A stretch of DNA of 64,000 bases, from NCBI RefSeq assembly GCF_900660745.1, contig NZ_LR215048.1, positions 1,178,001 to 1,242,000 on the forward strand, written 5' to 3'. Shown piece after piece: positions 36,353 through 45,868 of this stretch. Every line of letters begins with the position of its first letter. Position 1 is the first letter of the stretch. Origin of the DNA: Haploplasma axanthum. Its GTDB lineage: Bacteria; Bacillota_I; Bacilli_A; Acholeplasmatales; Acholeplasmataceae. Both the position numbers and the translations under genes were made by a program. The notes under the pieces were generated by a model that was not told the origin of the DNA, did no database searches, and was given only the letters and a program-made list of their open reading frames with translations.

Positions 36353-38176
36353 TCATTCTTCATTATTTGATAAAATTGCAAGGAATGCTTCTTGTGGAAC
36401 CTCAACACTACCTACAGATTTCATCTTCTTCTTTCCTTCTTTTTGTTTCTCTAATAGTTTTTTCTTTCTACTAATATCTCCACCATAACACTTAGCTAAA
36501 ACATCTTTTCTAATTGCTCTAATAGTTGATCTAGCAATGATTTTATTACCAACTGCAGCTTGAATAGGAATTTCAAACATATGACGTGGTATTAAATCTT
36601 TCAATTTATCACAAATCACTTTACCTCTTTGGTATGCAAAATCTTTATGAACAATAACCGATAAAGCATCAACTACTTCATTGTTAAGTAAAATATCCAT
36701 TTTTTGAAGGCTTGATGTTCGATAATCCGAGATTTCATAATCAAATGAAGCATAGCCTCGTGTAGTTGATTTAAGCTTATCAAAAAAATCATAAACAATT
36801 TCAGATAAAGGTAAATAGTAAACAATTGATACTCTTGTAGCATCTAAGTAAACCATATTTTCAAAAATACCACGTTTCTTTTGTGATAAATCCATTACAG
36901 CACCAACATATTCACTTGGTGACATGATTGTCGCTTTTACGTAAGGTTCTTCTATATAATCCACTTTTTGAGGTGCAGGAAGCATTGATGGATTATCTAT
37001 TTCAATTTTAGATCCATCTGTTAAGTATACATGATATATTACCGATGGAGCGGTTGCTAAAATATCAATGTTAAATTCACGTCTAATTCTTTCTTGAATT
37101 ATCTCCATATGTAATAACCCTAAGAAACCTGTTCTAAATCCAAAACCTAGAGCTTGTGATGTTTCAGGTTCATATATTAACGATGCATCATTTAATTTAA
37201 GTTTATCAAGGGCATCTTTAAGATCATTATATTTAGAACTATCAATTGGATATAAACCACAAAAAACTACCGGATTCATTTGGCGATAACCGGGTAAAGC
37301 TTGTTTTGCAGGTTTTTCAACCTTTGTTATGGTATCACCAACTCTTACAGTATCAATTGTTTTAATTGCTGCTGTAACATAACCAACATCTCCTGGGCCA
37401 AGAATCTCTCTAGGGCTTATTTTTGGAGTAAACACTCCAACTTCAATTACTTCATATACAGCTTTTGATGCCATAAATTTAATTTGATCACCTTTTTTTA
37501 TTGTTCCATTAACAACTCTTATTGATGGAATAACACCTTTATAAGCATCATAAAGTGAGTCGAAAACTAGTGCTTGTAACGGTTCATCAGCATTTCCTGT
37601 TGGTGCAGGTACATCAGTAATAATTCTTTCTAAAATATCATCAATACCAATTCCTTCTTTTGCAGAAGCAAGAATTGCGTTACTTGCATCAATACCAATT
37701 ACATCTTCGATTTCTTTTTTCACTTTTTCTGGTTCAGCACTTGGCAAATCAATTTTATTAATTACTGGTATAATTTCTAAATCATTATCGATAGCAAGAT
37801 ACACATTTGCTAATGTTTGGGCTTCTATTCCTTGGGCGGCATCAACAACTAAAATAGCACCTTCACATGCAGCTAAAGAACGTGATACTTCGTATGTAAA
37901 ATCGACATGTCCTGGAGTATCAATTAAATGCATGATATATTCTTCACCATTTTTTGCAGTATAATTCATTTGAACAGCATTAAGTTTTATAGTAATGCCT
38001 CTTTCTCTTTCTAAATCCATAGAATCTAATAATTGGGCTTTCATATCTCTATCTGCAACAGTATTAGTCTTTTGTAATAATCGGTCAGCTAAAGTTGACT
38101 TTCCATGATCTATATGGGCTATAATAGAAAAATTTCTTATTTTCTTTTGTCTATCAGTATATTTTTTATAATCCAT
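36353..38176 (-). CDS. lepA: Elongation factor 4 (back-translocating GTPase LepA)
   Basis: Ribosome-bound translational GTPase. 607 residues, standard. G1 motif HIDHGKST (21-28), G2 RGITIKL, G3 DTPGHVDF, G4 NKIDLP; EF-G-like domains II, III and V, and the LepA-specific C-terminal domain with [25 protein letters not shown]. The frame is open 11 codons further upstream; AAAGGTGA before ATG 38176 defines the start. Followed by hemW after a terminator. Confidence 0.97.
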   Translation of the reverse strand: MDYKKYTDRQKKIRNFSIIAHIDHGKSTLADRLLQKTNTVADRDMKAQLLDSMDLERERGITIKLNAVQMNYTAKNGEEYIMHLIDTPGHVDFTYEVSRSLAACEGAILVVDAAQGIEAQTLANVYLAIDNDLEIIPVINKIDLPSAEPEKVKKEIEDVIGIDASNAILASAKEGIGIDDILERIITDVPAPTGNADEPLQALVFDSLYDAYKGVIPSIRVVNGTIKKGDQIKFMASKAVYEVIEVGVFTPKISPREILGPGDVGYVTAAIKTIDTVRVGDTITKVEKPAKQALPGYRQMNPVVFCGLYPIDSSKYNDLKDALDKLKLNDASLIYEPETSQALGFGFRTGFLGLLHMEIIQERIRREFNIDILATAPSVIYHVYLTDGSKIEIDNPSMLPAPQKVDYIEEPYVKATIMSPSEYVGAVMDLSQKKRGIFENMVYLDATRVSIVYYLPLSEIVYDFFDKLKSTTRGYASFDYEISDYRTSSLQKMDILLNNEVVDALSVIVHKDFAYQRGKVICDKLKDLIPRHMFEIPIQAAVGNKIIARSTIRAIRKDVLAKCYGGDISRKKKLLEKQKEGKKKMKSVGSVEVPQEAFLAILSNNEE

Positions 38177-38285
38177 TTTATCACCTTTCTCGCTTATATA
38201 TTTTAACATTATTTATATGAAAATAAAATATAATAATACTGCTTATCTAGTAAAACGCTTTCTAAATATTTCTTTATATATTTGC

Positions 38286-38325
38286 TTGCATGTCATTTGA
38301 CATTATTGTATAATGATGATATAGA
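38286..38325 (+). promoter_or_regulatory. Promoter and palindromic operator candidate for the FMN-binding lipoprotein gene
   Basis: Two overlapping promoter readings: TTGACA (38297-38302) with TATAGA (38320-38325), spacing 17; and TTGCAT (38286-38291) with TATAAT (38309-38314), spacing 17. The palindrome ATGTCA-TT-TGACAT (38290-38303) covers the -35 region of the first, a position where a bound regulator would block RNA polymerase. Confidence 0.55.
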
Positions 38326-38346
38326 AAACCGAGGAGGAAAATAAAT

Positions 38347-39255
38347 ATGAAAAAAATATTAGGATTATTTTTTGTTGCCATAACTGCTGTTGCATTAGTA
38401 GCATGTGGGAAAAAAGAATATGGTGTAGATGGTACTTTTACTGCGTTTGAAGTTGGAGTAAATAGTGGTGCTGCTCAAGTTACTTGGGTAGATGTAACAA
38501 TTCAAAAAGGTAAAGTTGCTAAATACTTTATTGATGCTAGACAAGGTAAAATTGTTGAAGGTAAACAAGTTTGGAACGCTGAAACTAAGAAAGAACTTCA
38601 ATATGGATACCGTATGCACGGTCAAAATGATTTATCAGTTGAAGATTACAAAAAATACTTAGCTGATAATAACCTAAAAGAATGGTTTGAACAAGCTGAA
38701 CTTTTAGAAAAAGAATTCTTAGCTAAAGGTGTTGAAAATGTTAATGTTAAAGATAATTACTTTGAAAATGTTACCGGTGTGACGATCAAAGATGGTTCTT
38801 ATACTAAACTTGCTAAGGCTGCTTTAGAAAATGCTAAAAAGGGTGTTACAATCGCATTTGAAGTTGGAGTAAATAGTGGTGCTGCTCAAGTTACTTGGGT
38901 AGATGTAACAATTGAAAAAGGTAAAGTTGCTAAATACTTTATTGATGCTAGACAAGGTAAAATTGTTGAAGGTAAACAAGTTTGGAACGCTGAAACTAAG
39001 AAAGAACTTCAATATGGATACCGTATGCACGGTCAAAATGATTTATCAGTTGAAGATTACAAAAAATACTTAGCTGATAATAACCTAAAAGAATGGTTTG
39101 AACAAGCTGAACTTTTAGAAAAAGAATTCTTAGCTAAAGGTGTTGAAAATGTTAATGTTAAAGATAATTACTTTGAAAATGTTACCGGTGTGACGATCAA
39201 AGATGGTTCTTATACTAAACTTGCTAAGGCTGCTTTAGCTAAAGTTGGTAAATAA
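38347..39255 (+). CDS. PplA-like lipoprotein with two tandem FMN-binding domains
   Basis: 302 residues. Lipobox ALVAC gives lipidated Cys20. Two copies of a 137-residue FMN_bind-like unit (about 34-161 and 171-298) differ by a single residue over most of their length (Gln/Glu in VTIQKGK versus VTIEKGK). Each ends in VTGVTIKDG-KLAKAAL, similar to the FMN_bind site where ApbE attaches FMN to a Thr, so Thr in GVT is the likely flavinylation site. Listeria PplA, which carries electrons outward in flavin-based extracellular electron transfer, also has two such domains on a lipid anchor. AGGAGG before the ATG. ApbE and the other electron-transfer genes are not in the window. Family call is by motif. 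Confidence 0.72.
   Translation: MKKILGLFFVAITAVALVACGKKEYGVDGTFTAFEVGVNSGAAQVTWVDVTIQKGKVAKYFIDARQGKIVEGKQVWNAETKKELQYGYRMHGQNDLSVEDYKKYLADNNLKEWFEQAELLEKEFLAKGVENVNVKDNYFENVTGVTIKDGSYTKLAKAALENAKKGVTIAFEVGVNSGAAQVTWVDVTIEKGKVAKYFIDARQGKIVEGKQVWNAETKKELQYGYRMHGQNDLSVEDYKKYLADNNLKEWFEQAELLEKEFLAKGVENVNVKDNYFENVTGVTIKDGSYTKLAKAALAKVGK
38446..38827 (+). repeat. Direct repeat unit 1 inside the FMN-binding lipoprotein gene
   Basis: This stretch of about 380 bases recurs at 38857-39238, shifted by 411 bases (137 codons). Only one base difference was found, the C/G in ATTCAAAAAG versus ATTGAAAAAG. The near identity at DNA level, including synonymous positions, shows recent duplication or ongoing gene conversion. 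Confidence 0.92.
38857..39238 (+). repeat. Direct repeat unit 2 inside the FMN-binding lipoprotein gene
   Basis: Second copy of the 411-base-offset repeat at 38446-38827. The two copies could recombine to delete or amplify one domain in frame. Confidence 0.92.
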
Positions 39256-39269
39256 TAAGATTAAAGTAT

Positions 39270-39304
39270 AAAGAATTGTTGATTAATCAGCAATTCTTTT
39301 TTTT
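39270..39304 (+). terminator. Terminator after the FMN-binding lipoprotein gene
   Basis: AAAGAATTG (39270-39278) pairs with CAATTCTTT (39291-39299), with TTGAT/ATCAG continuing the stem inward, then T8. Confidence 0.85.
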
Positions 39305-39369
39305 ATAAAATTTTACATTCTATTTACAAAAATTAATGATACAATATATCTCTAAGGATGTGTTTTAAA

Positions 39370-40314
39370 ATGAAATTTACTATAAATGAACGTTACAACA
39401 ACTTAAGTTCATATTATAAAAATAAATACGGAAAAAAAGTATTTAAAGTCCCTATTAATGCGGGATTTACTTGTCCTAACTTAGATGGTAAGGTTGCAAA
39501 AGGTGGTTGTAAATTTTGTTCCGCTTTTGGTAGTGGTGAGTTTGGTGGGAATAAAAAAGATTCATTCCAAAAACAATTTGATGAAGTTAAAGAACGCATG
39601 CATCAAAAATGGCCGGATGCTTTCTATACAGTTTATTTCCAATCGTATACAAATACATATGCCCCTCTTCCTAAACTGAAAGAACTTTATGAAGAAGCCA
39701 TTTCTCTTGATTCTAATATCGTTCAGATTAGTATTTCAACGAGACCAGATGAAATAAGTCAAGAAATTGTTGATTATTTATATGAACTAGATCAAAGAAT
39801 CGATGTACAAATAGAACTTGGTTTACAAACAATTCATGAAAAAACTGCTAATGATATGAATCGTGCGCATGATTTACAATCCTTTATTGATGCAGTTGCT
39901 CTTCTTCGCTCAAGAAATATCGAAACGGTTGTTCATATCATGGATGGTCTTCCAGGTGAAACGTATGATATGATGATTGAAACAATCAAATTTCTTAATA
40001 CACAAGATATTCAAGGTATTAAGATACATATGTTAAATATTCTATTGAACTCTAAATTAGGTCGTGAATACTTGAAAAATCCTTTTCCAGTACTAACAAG
40101 AGATGAATATCTTAAGGTTGTTGTAGATCAAATTGCATGGCTTAGAGATGATATAGTGATACACCGTTTAACAGGTGATGGTGATCCTAAATATCTAATT
40201 GAACCTAAATGGATAATGAAGAAATTTACTGTTTTAAATGATATTAACAAGCGATTAAAACAATTAGATTTATATCAAGGAGTATATTATAATAATGCAA
40301 AGAAACATCGTTGA
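39370..40314 (+). CDS. ytqA: Radical SAM protein, TIGR01212/YtqA family (probable MnmL)
   Basis: 314 residues. The radical-SAM cysteines lie in FTCPNLDGKVAKGGCKFC near the N-terminus, an extended spacing typical of the TIGR01212/Elp3-like branch, with HIMDGLPGE further on. Bacillus YtqA has been connected to tRNA wobble-uridine modification upstream of MnmM (proposed name MnmL); I rely on memory for that. ATG 39358 abuts AAGG and is too close; AAGGATGTG then serves ATG 39370. Its last 20 bases overlap the methyltransferase gene, fitting a shared pathway. Confidence 0.82.
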   Translation: MKFTINERYNNLSSYYKNKYGKKVFKVPINAGFTCPNLDGKVAKGGCKFCSAFGSGEFGGNKKDSFQKQFDEVKERMHQKWPDAFYTVYFQSYTNTYAPLPKLKELYEEAISLDSNIVQISISTRPDEISQEIVDYLYELDQRIDVQIELGLQTIHEKTANDMNRAHDLQSFIDAVALLRSRNIETVVHIMDGLPGETYDMMIETIKFLNTQDIQGIKIHMLNILLNSKLGREYLKNPFPVLTRDEYLKVVVDQIAWLRDDIVIHRLTGDGDPKYLIEPKWIMKKFTVLNDINKRLKQLDLYQGVYYNNAKKHR

Positions 40315-40831
40315 TTTAACACATTTACTTCTACTTGATTATTTAAATAAAGATACGATTGCTATTGATATGACACTTGGAAATGGTTTTGATACATTAT
40401 TTTTAGCTAAAAAATCTAAGCATGTTTATTCATATGATATTCAAGAAAAAGCATTCTTAAATAGTAAAAAACTTTTGGATGAAAATAAGATAACTAATGT
40501 TACCTTTCTAAAAGAAAGTCACAACAATATTGATAAATTAAATGTTGATTACCAATTAGTACTTTTTAATCTAGGTTATTTACCTGGATCAGATAAAACA
40601 ATAACTACATTATCTGAAACAACTATTGATGCAATCTCAAAAGTTCTTGTTAAAGATAGCCTTAAAGTACTTGCTATTGTGATTTACAGAGGACATACCG
40701 AAGGACAAATTGAAGACTTAAAGATTATTGATTTATTAAAATCAGTTAATGATTCTTTTAAAGTTACAAAATTAGAAACATTAAATACTAAAAAACCATC
40801 ACCATATTTGATACTAATCGAAAAAAAATAG
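40295..40831 (+). CDS. mnmM: YtqB-family methyltransferase (MnmM, tRNA nm5U34 methyltransferase)
   Basis: 178-residue class I SAM-dependent methyltransferase of the YtqB family. SAM site DMTLGNGFDTLFLA (about 32-45), acidic loop DIQEK, and FNLGYLPGSDKTITT, the family signature. In Bacillus this enzyme methylates 5-aminomethyl-uridine derivatives at tRNA position 34. Overlaps ytqA by 20 bases; AAGGAG lies 12 bases before its ATG. Confidence 0.83.
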   Translation: MQRNIVDLTHLLLLDYLNKDTIAIDMTLGNGFDTLFLAKKSKHVYSYDIQEKAFLNSKKLLDENKITNVTFLKESHNNIDKLNVDYQLVLFNLGYLPGSDKTITTLSETTIDAISKVLVKDSLKVLAIVIYRGHTEGQIEDLKIIDLLKSVNDSFKVTKLETLNTKKPSPYLILIEKK

Positions 40832-40843
40832 GAGAAAAACATA

Positions 40844-43303
40844 ATGAAAAAGGCGCTACTACTTCTCTTAGTTTTACTAACAAGTATAACTATTGTATCA
40901 TGTACAAAAAACGAAGTAACAATTGATAAAGCTATAGAAGAAATTAGATTTAATACTGAAGTGAATTCAGATTTTGAATTGCCAACTTCAATTTATAATT
41001 ATAAATTAGAATGGCAAACAACAAGTGAGAATTTATTAATTGAAAATCAAGATACTAACAAAGTTTTAATTAAACTAGTTAAAGAAACAAATGTTGTAAC
41101 TGCAACATTAACGCTAATTATTAGTAATAGTTATGATTCAAAAGTAAAAAATTATACAATAACAATATCATCATTACCATCTAACGAAGAAAAGGTTTCT
41201 GTTTCTTACTATGATGGTAATACATTAATTGAATCAATTAACTATAAATACAATACTTTAGCTATTGAAAAATCAGATTATAATCCTGAAGGATATTCGT
41301 TAGAAGGTTGGTTTACAGATAAAAAGCTAACTATTAAATATGATTTTAATACTCCGCTACTAAGTAATCTTACTTTATATGCAAAATTAATTAAAAACCC
41401 TATAACTGACTCAGAAATGATTGATAGTGACTTAGATAATTTAAGTACTCTTGACTTTTCAACAGAAAATGAAAAAATTGATTTACCATTAAAAGGAAAA
41501 TATAATTCTAAAATTGTTTGGCAATCAAATAATCCTAAAATCATTAGTGATCAAGGTTTCATCTTCTACCCTAGTGAAAGAACAGTTGTTAAACTAACAG
41601 CAACTTTAACCCTTAAAAACTTTAAAAAAACATTTTCTAAAGATATAACTGTTGATCCATTTTCTAGGACTACAAACCTTAATTTAAATAGTAAAAAATT
41701 GGATTTTAAGAATTTGGAAACAACATTTAATATCCCAAGTAATCGTAAAATTGACACTTATTATTTAAATGATGGATTATTACCTTACGTTGATGTCCAA
41801 AACTTTTTTGAATCATTAAATGGATTTATCTTATATGATAAGTTAAGATTTGATTATCAAGACGATTATTTAATTAAAATAAGTTATAACTATAATTCAT
41901 CAAATTATCTTGCAACAATTGATTTTAAATCCAATACAATAACAACACAATCACTAACTTTTTTTGATTATTATACAATTGAGTATGATGGAATCTCTTA
42001 TGATAACTATGGAATTACTGACAAGATAATCAGTTCCACTCTAGGTGATGATGTCCTCTTTAATTTAAATAAATACAATGTGAATACGTTTATTTATAAG
42101 GATAGTATTACTAATAAAAGTAAATTTTTAATTCCTTACCATTTTGCTAATCATATCTTCACTGGTTCTTCATATTATAATACCTATTATAATGGCGATG
42201 AGTATTATGGTTTTTATGAAACACCTGAAGAAAATTCACTTAATGAAGTTAAAAAAAGTTCACTTAATAACCAAAAAATAACAGATGATGTCTTATATTC
42301 AAACTATAATATGCTTGCTTTTCTTTTTGATAATTACTATGGTTTAGTAGATCCTGAGACTCCTATAAATGATTATTATGATATTTTAGTTGATTATCAA
42401 GATGATTTATTAGTTGATGACTCAAATAGACTTTCTCAAAATATTGCAAACTTCTTATATAAGGAAATCGATGATTTACATACTAGTTTTGCTATGGAGG
42501 GATATTATAATTCATCTTCATATACAATTAGTTATGATAATATGGAATTTGGTGAAAGACAAGATAAATTCTATAGTCAAATCTATGATATAGAAGATTT
42601 AGTTAATCAGAAACATGATATTTATGATTATAATGGTTATATTGACTACGATAAACTTGATAATATGAAAACATATCGATTCCTTGATACAAATAAAACT
42701 ACGGCAGTAATCTTTTTATATGAATTTTTATTAGATGAATCTGATGTAAGTTCAAAAGGTATTATACGAGATGCACTTCAAAATATATATAAAGAGAGTT
42801 CAAACACTAAAAATATTGTTTTAGATTTATCAATTAATGGTGGAGGACATGTTGGAGCAGTTTTTGATGTTTTAGGTTTTATGACTAGTGAAGCTGTTAC
42901 TCATACAAGTTTTAATCCATTAACAAATTCTTCTTTAACTTATTCATCTATTTCCGATATGAGTAGTGTTCCTAAAAGTGTTTTAGATAAATCAAGATCT
43001 AATAATTGGTATATTTTAAGTACAATTGGAACTTTTAGTTCCGCAAACGCAACTGTTGCATTAGCAAAAGAATATGGATATGCTAAGATTATTGGTGAAA
43101 AATCTGGTGGTGGTGCATCATCAATTCAACCTGTTGTCTTAGTCGATGGATCAATAATATATATCAGCAGTCTAGATGTTATTACATTTAGTAGAAACAA
43201 TAAATTTGTTAATATCGAATATGGAGTTGAACCAGATATTAATCTAAATCATCTGAAAATACAGGATGATAAATCAATTCTAAATGCAATTTTAAACAAC
43301 TAA
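40844..43303 (+). CDS. Large lipoprotein with Ig-like and InlB-type repeats and an S41 peptidase domain
   Basis: 819 residues. Lipobox TIVSC (Cys20). Order: atypical bacterial Ig-like domain (about 25-115), a single InlB/Flg_new beta-grasp repeat (about 123-187, VSVSYYDG...YSLEGWFTDKKL...LYAKL), a second Ig-like domain (about 195-280), a long unassigned middle, and a C-terminal S41 (tail-specific/CtpA-like) domain with LDLSINGGGHVGA (about 660), nucleophile Ser in GTFSSANATVALA (about 727) and Lys in IIGEKSGGG (about 749). No PDZ domain was recognised. Probably a surface-anchored protease; substrate unknown. Follows mnmM by 12 bases. Confidence 0.82.
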   Translation: MKKALLLLLVLLTSITIVSCTKNEVTIDKAIEEIRFNTEVNSDFELPTSIYNYKLEWQTTSENLLIENQDTNKVLIKLVKETNVVTATLTLIISNSYDSKVKNYTITISSLPSNEEKVSVSYYDGNTLIESINYKYNTLAIEKSDYNPEGYSLEGWFTDKKLTIKYDFNTPLLSNLTLYAKLIKNPITDSEMIDSDLDNLSTLDFSTENEKIDLPLKGKYNSKIVWQSNNPKIISDQGFIFYPSERTVVKLTATLTLKNFKKTFSKDITVDPFSRTTNLNLNSKKLDFKNLETTFNIPSNRKIDTYYLNDGLLPYVDVQNFFESLNGFILYDKLRFDYQDDYLIKISYNYNSSNYLATIDFKSNTITTQSLTFFDYYTIEYDGISYDNYGITDKIISSTLGDDVLFNLNKYNVNTFIYKDSITNKSKFLIPYHFANHIFTGSSYYNTYYNGDEYYGFYETPEENSLNEVKKSSLNNQKITDDVLYSNYNMLAFLFDNYYGLVDPETPINDYYDILVDYQDDLLVDDSNRLSQNIANFLYKEIDDLHTSFAMEGYYNSSSYTISYDNMEFGERQDKFYSQIYDIEDLVNQKHDIYDYNGYIDYDKLDNMKTYRFLDTNKTTAVIFLYEFLLDESDVSSKGIIRDALQNIYKESSNTKNIVLDLSINGGGHVGAVFDVLGFMTSEAVTHTSFNPLTNSSLTYSSISDMSSVPKSVLDKSRSNNWYILSTIGTFSSANATVALAKEYGYAKIIGEKSGGGASSIQPVVLVDGSIIYISSLDVITFSRNNKFVNIEYGVEPDINLNHLKIQDDKSILNAILNN

Positions 43304-43304
43304 A

Positions 43305-43346
43305 GAGAAAAGAGATTGATAAACAATAACATCAATCTCTTTTTTT
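43305..43346. terminator. Bidirectional terminator between S41 lipoprotein and CBS-protein genes
   Basis: AAAGAGATTGAT (43309-43320) pairs perfectly with ATCAATCTCTTT (43331-43342), 10-base loop, flanked by A/T runs; between convergent genes. Confidence 0.88.
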
Positions 43347-44555
43347 CTAATCTTCTATTATGTAATTACCAATACTTTCAGGATGAATAGTTATTTCAAC
43401 TTCTAAGATCATTTTACTATTAGCCTTTAGAACTTTTACATCTAAATTCTTATATTTGAAGCTATCTCCTTTTACACCCATTTTTCCAAGATTCGCAAGA
43501 ACCCATCCATTAATGGTTGAATAGTCTTCATCATCTAAATCTTCAAAATCAATTATATCTTCTAAATCTTCTAAATAGGTTGAACCTAAAATAACATATT
43601 TTGAATCATCAATTTTTTTAATATTTTCGGATATTTTATCATGTTCGTCCCAAATATCTCCAACTAATTCCTCTAAAATATCTTCCATTGTAACAATTCC
43701 TAGTGTTCCACCATATTCATCTTTAACAATTGCCATATGATGTTTTCTTGTTTTAAAGAAAGTAAGTAAATCATTTATACTCATATATTCTGTAACATCA
43801 ATTGGTTTTTGAATTATTGAGTCTAATGGTTTTTTTTCGATAAGAACTTTATTATAAAAATCTTTATGGTTAATAATTCCAATAATATTATCAATATTTT
43901 CATTAAAAACAGGTAATCTTGAATAACCAGAATCTCTAAACTTCTTTGTTATTTTTTCTAATGTCGAATCTCTGTTAATAGCAACAATCTCAGTTCTCGG
44001 TGTTAAAATATCTTCAACTTTTAAATCATCAAAATCTAAAACACTTTTTATTAACTGGCTTTCATTTTCATTAATGCTGTCATCTTCTTCTGCCTTATCA
44101 ATAATGTTCAAGAATTCATCTTCAGTCATCTTTTTCTTATTTGGTTGGTAGAGTAAATTTCTAAGTACTACATATAAAAATGTTAAAGGAAATAAGCCAT
44201 ACTTGATCAATAAAATAAAAGGTTTAAATAATGTAAGTATTGTTAAAGGTTTATTTTCTGCAATTGATAAAATTGGCAATACAGCAAATATACCAATAAT
44301 TGCATTCCCACCAAATAATGTAATAATTGTCGATATAAGTTCATTAAAATAATTTCTCATGAAAATATACATCAAGATATTAAAAAGTGCTAAAACAATC
44401 AATAAAGCATAATTAATTGCGTTTCTAGTATAGACATTATTAATAATATTGTTACTTAGTTCTTTCTTTCCTTTTAAAGTGTTTAGAGAGAAACTAATTG
44501 AGAAAATTATTAATAGAACTAATAGTAAAACTATAAGCCATGGTAAATTATTCAT
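43347..44555 (-). CDS. CNNM/CBS-domain membrane protein (HlyC/CorC family), second copy
   Basis: 402 residues: divergent N-terminal membrane part with about four helices (to residue 145), CBS pair (about 178-300, LTPRTEIVAINRDSTLEKI and TMEDILEELVGDIWDEHD), and the CorC_HlyC C-terminal domain. Family members are linked to Mg2+ or other cation efflux and membrane ion homeostasis. The frame is open four codons further up; GGTGA before ATG 44555 decides. The start overlaps the upstream paralogue by 8 bases. The membrane domain is less conserved than in the paralogue (no GSEAAL motif), so the pair may form a heteromer. Confidence 0.82.
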   Translation of the reverse strand: MNNLPWLIVLLLVLLIIFSISFSLNTLKGKKELSNNIINNVYTRNAINYALLIVLALFNILMYIFMRNYFNELISTIITLFGGNAIIGIFAVLPILSIAENKPLTILTLFKPFILLIKYGLFPLTFLYVVLRNLLYQPNKKKMTEDEFLNIIDKAEEDDSINENESQLIKSVLDFDDLKVEDILTPRTEIVAINRDSTLEKITKKFRDSGYSRLPVFNENIDNIIGIINHKDFYNKVLIEKKPLDSIIQKPIDVTEYMSINDLLTFFKTRKHHMAIVKDEYGGTLGIVTMEDILEELVGDIWDEHDKISENIKKIDDSKYVILGSTYLEDLEDIIDFEDLDDEDYSTINGWVLANLGKMGVKGDSFKYKNLDVKVLKANSKMILEVEITIHPESIGNYIIED

Positions 44556-45858
44556 TATCATCACCAACTTCTAAATTAGAATCTAATTTTGTAACTTTAA
44601 CTTTTTCAATAACTCTTTCATTGTATTCAACAACTTCATAATTAAATCCGTTATAATCAAATTGAATTTTTTCATCTTTTTCAGGAAAATGTCCAATTTC
44701 TCCAAGTATAAATCCGCTTAAAGTATCATATTCATCTACTGGTAATCCAGCTTTAATTTTATCTTCAACATCATCAATACTAGCTAAACCATCAATAATA
44801 TATGTAGTATCATCAATAACAATAACATCTTCTGTAATATCATCATATTCATCAAAAATATTACCAACTATTTCTTCAAGAAGATCTTCAATTGTAACAA
44901 TTCCTGAAGTACCACCAAATTCATCAATTACGATAGCCATATGATTTTTTGTTTTTTGCATTTCTTTAAATAATTCAGCAGTTTTCATTGATTCTGGAAT
45001 ATAAAATGGCTTTCTTAATATTTTTCTAATATTAATCTTTTCATGTTTTAATGCATAATATAGTAAGTCTTTTACATGCAATATACCTACGATATTATCA
45101 ATTGATTCTTCGTAAACTGGAATTCTTGAAAATCCTTCATTTTTTATACATTCAATAATGTCATCGAATGACATATTAATATCTATTCCAGTAACTTCTG
45201 TTCTATGTGTCATTACTTCACTAACATATTGATCATCAAAATCTAAAACTTTTTCAATCATTTCTTTTTCTCGTTCTTTAATTGCGTCACCACTACCAAT
45301 TACTAGCATTCTTAATTCATCTTCAGTCATTTCTTCTTTTTGTTCTTTTATGCCTAATAAACGTGAAATACCATTTGCTGATTTAGTTAATAAGATTACT
45401 AAAACTCTCATGATTTTATTAATAACATTTAAGACTCCAACAGTTCGATAAATAAACTTTTCAGGATTTTGAATTGCAATTTTTTTAGGAACTAATTCCC
45501 CAAAAACCACTTGTAAATAAGTCAAAATAATTGTAATTACAATTTTAATTAATCCTTGCCATAAACTAGATTCAAGAAAACTTTCTCCTAACAGTTTTAA
45601 AATTGGCTCTGTAAAAGCTTCTGCTGCAAGAAAACCATTGATAAAACCAATAAAAGTAATACCAACTTGAATAGTTGATAAAAAGTTAGTTGGATTTTTA
45701 ATATATTTTAAAGTAAGCTTTGCTCTTTTGTTTCCATTATCACTATCACTTTTAACTTTGATTTCATTTGCAGCAACTAAAGCTGCCTCGCTTCCTGCAA
45801 AAAATGCATTAATAAGAATTAATAAAATAATTAACAATACGTTCGTTAATACACCCAT
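44548..45858 (-). CDS. CNNM/CBS-domain membrane protein (HlyC/CorC family)
   Basis: 436 residues. DUF21/CNNM membrane domain with INAFFAGSEAALVAAN (about 16-31), IQVGITFIGFINGFLAAEAF and FGELVPKKIAIQNPE, then a CBS pair (about 215-335, MTHRTEVTGID, TIEDLLEEIVGNIFDEYDD) and CorC_HlyC domain to the end. Typical of YhdP/YugS/MpfA proteins, of which MpfA is involved in Mg2+ export. AGAGGTGA before the ATG. First annotated CBS gene of a two-gene operon behind a strong promoter at 46019-46046. Confidence 0.88.
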   Translation of the reverse strand: MGVLTNVLLIILLILINAFFAGSEAALVAANEIKVKSDSDNGNKRAKLTLKYIKNPTNFLSTIQVGITFIGFINGFLAAEAFTEPILKLLGESFLESSLWQGLIKIVITIILTYLQVVFGELVPKKIAIQNPEKFIYRTVGVLNVINKIMRVLVILLTKSANGISRLLGIKEQKEEMTEDELRMLVIGSGDAIKEREKEMIEKVLDFDDQYVSEVMTHRTEVTGIDINMSFDDIIECIKNEGFSRIPVYEESIDNIVGILHVKDLLYYALKHEKINIRKILRKPFYIPESMKTAELFKEMQKTKNHMAIVIDEFGGTSGIVTIEDLLEEIVGNIFDEYDDITEDVIVIDDTTYIIDGLASIDDVEDKIKAGLPVDEYDTLSGFILGEIGHFPEKDEKIQFDYNGFNYEVVEYNERVIEKVKVTKLDSNLEVGDDNE

Positions 45859-45868
45859 GATTTCACCT

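Noticed and set aside
38395-38625. Minus-strand ORFs inside the FMN-lipoprotein gene
   Set aside because: Two similar antisense frames appear only because the gene is internally duplicated; they have no ribosome site.
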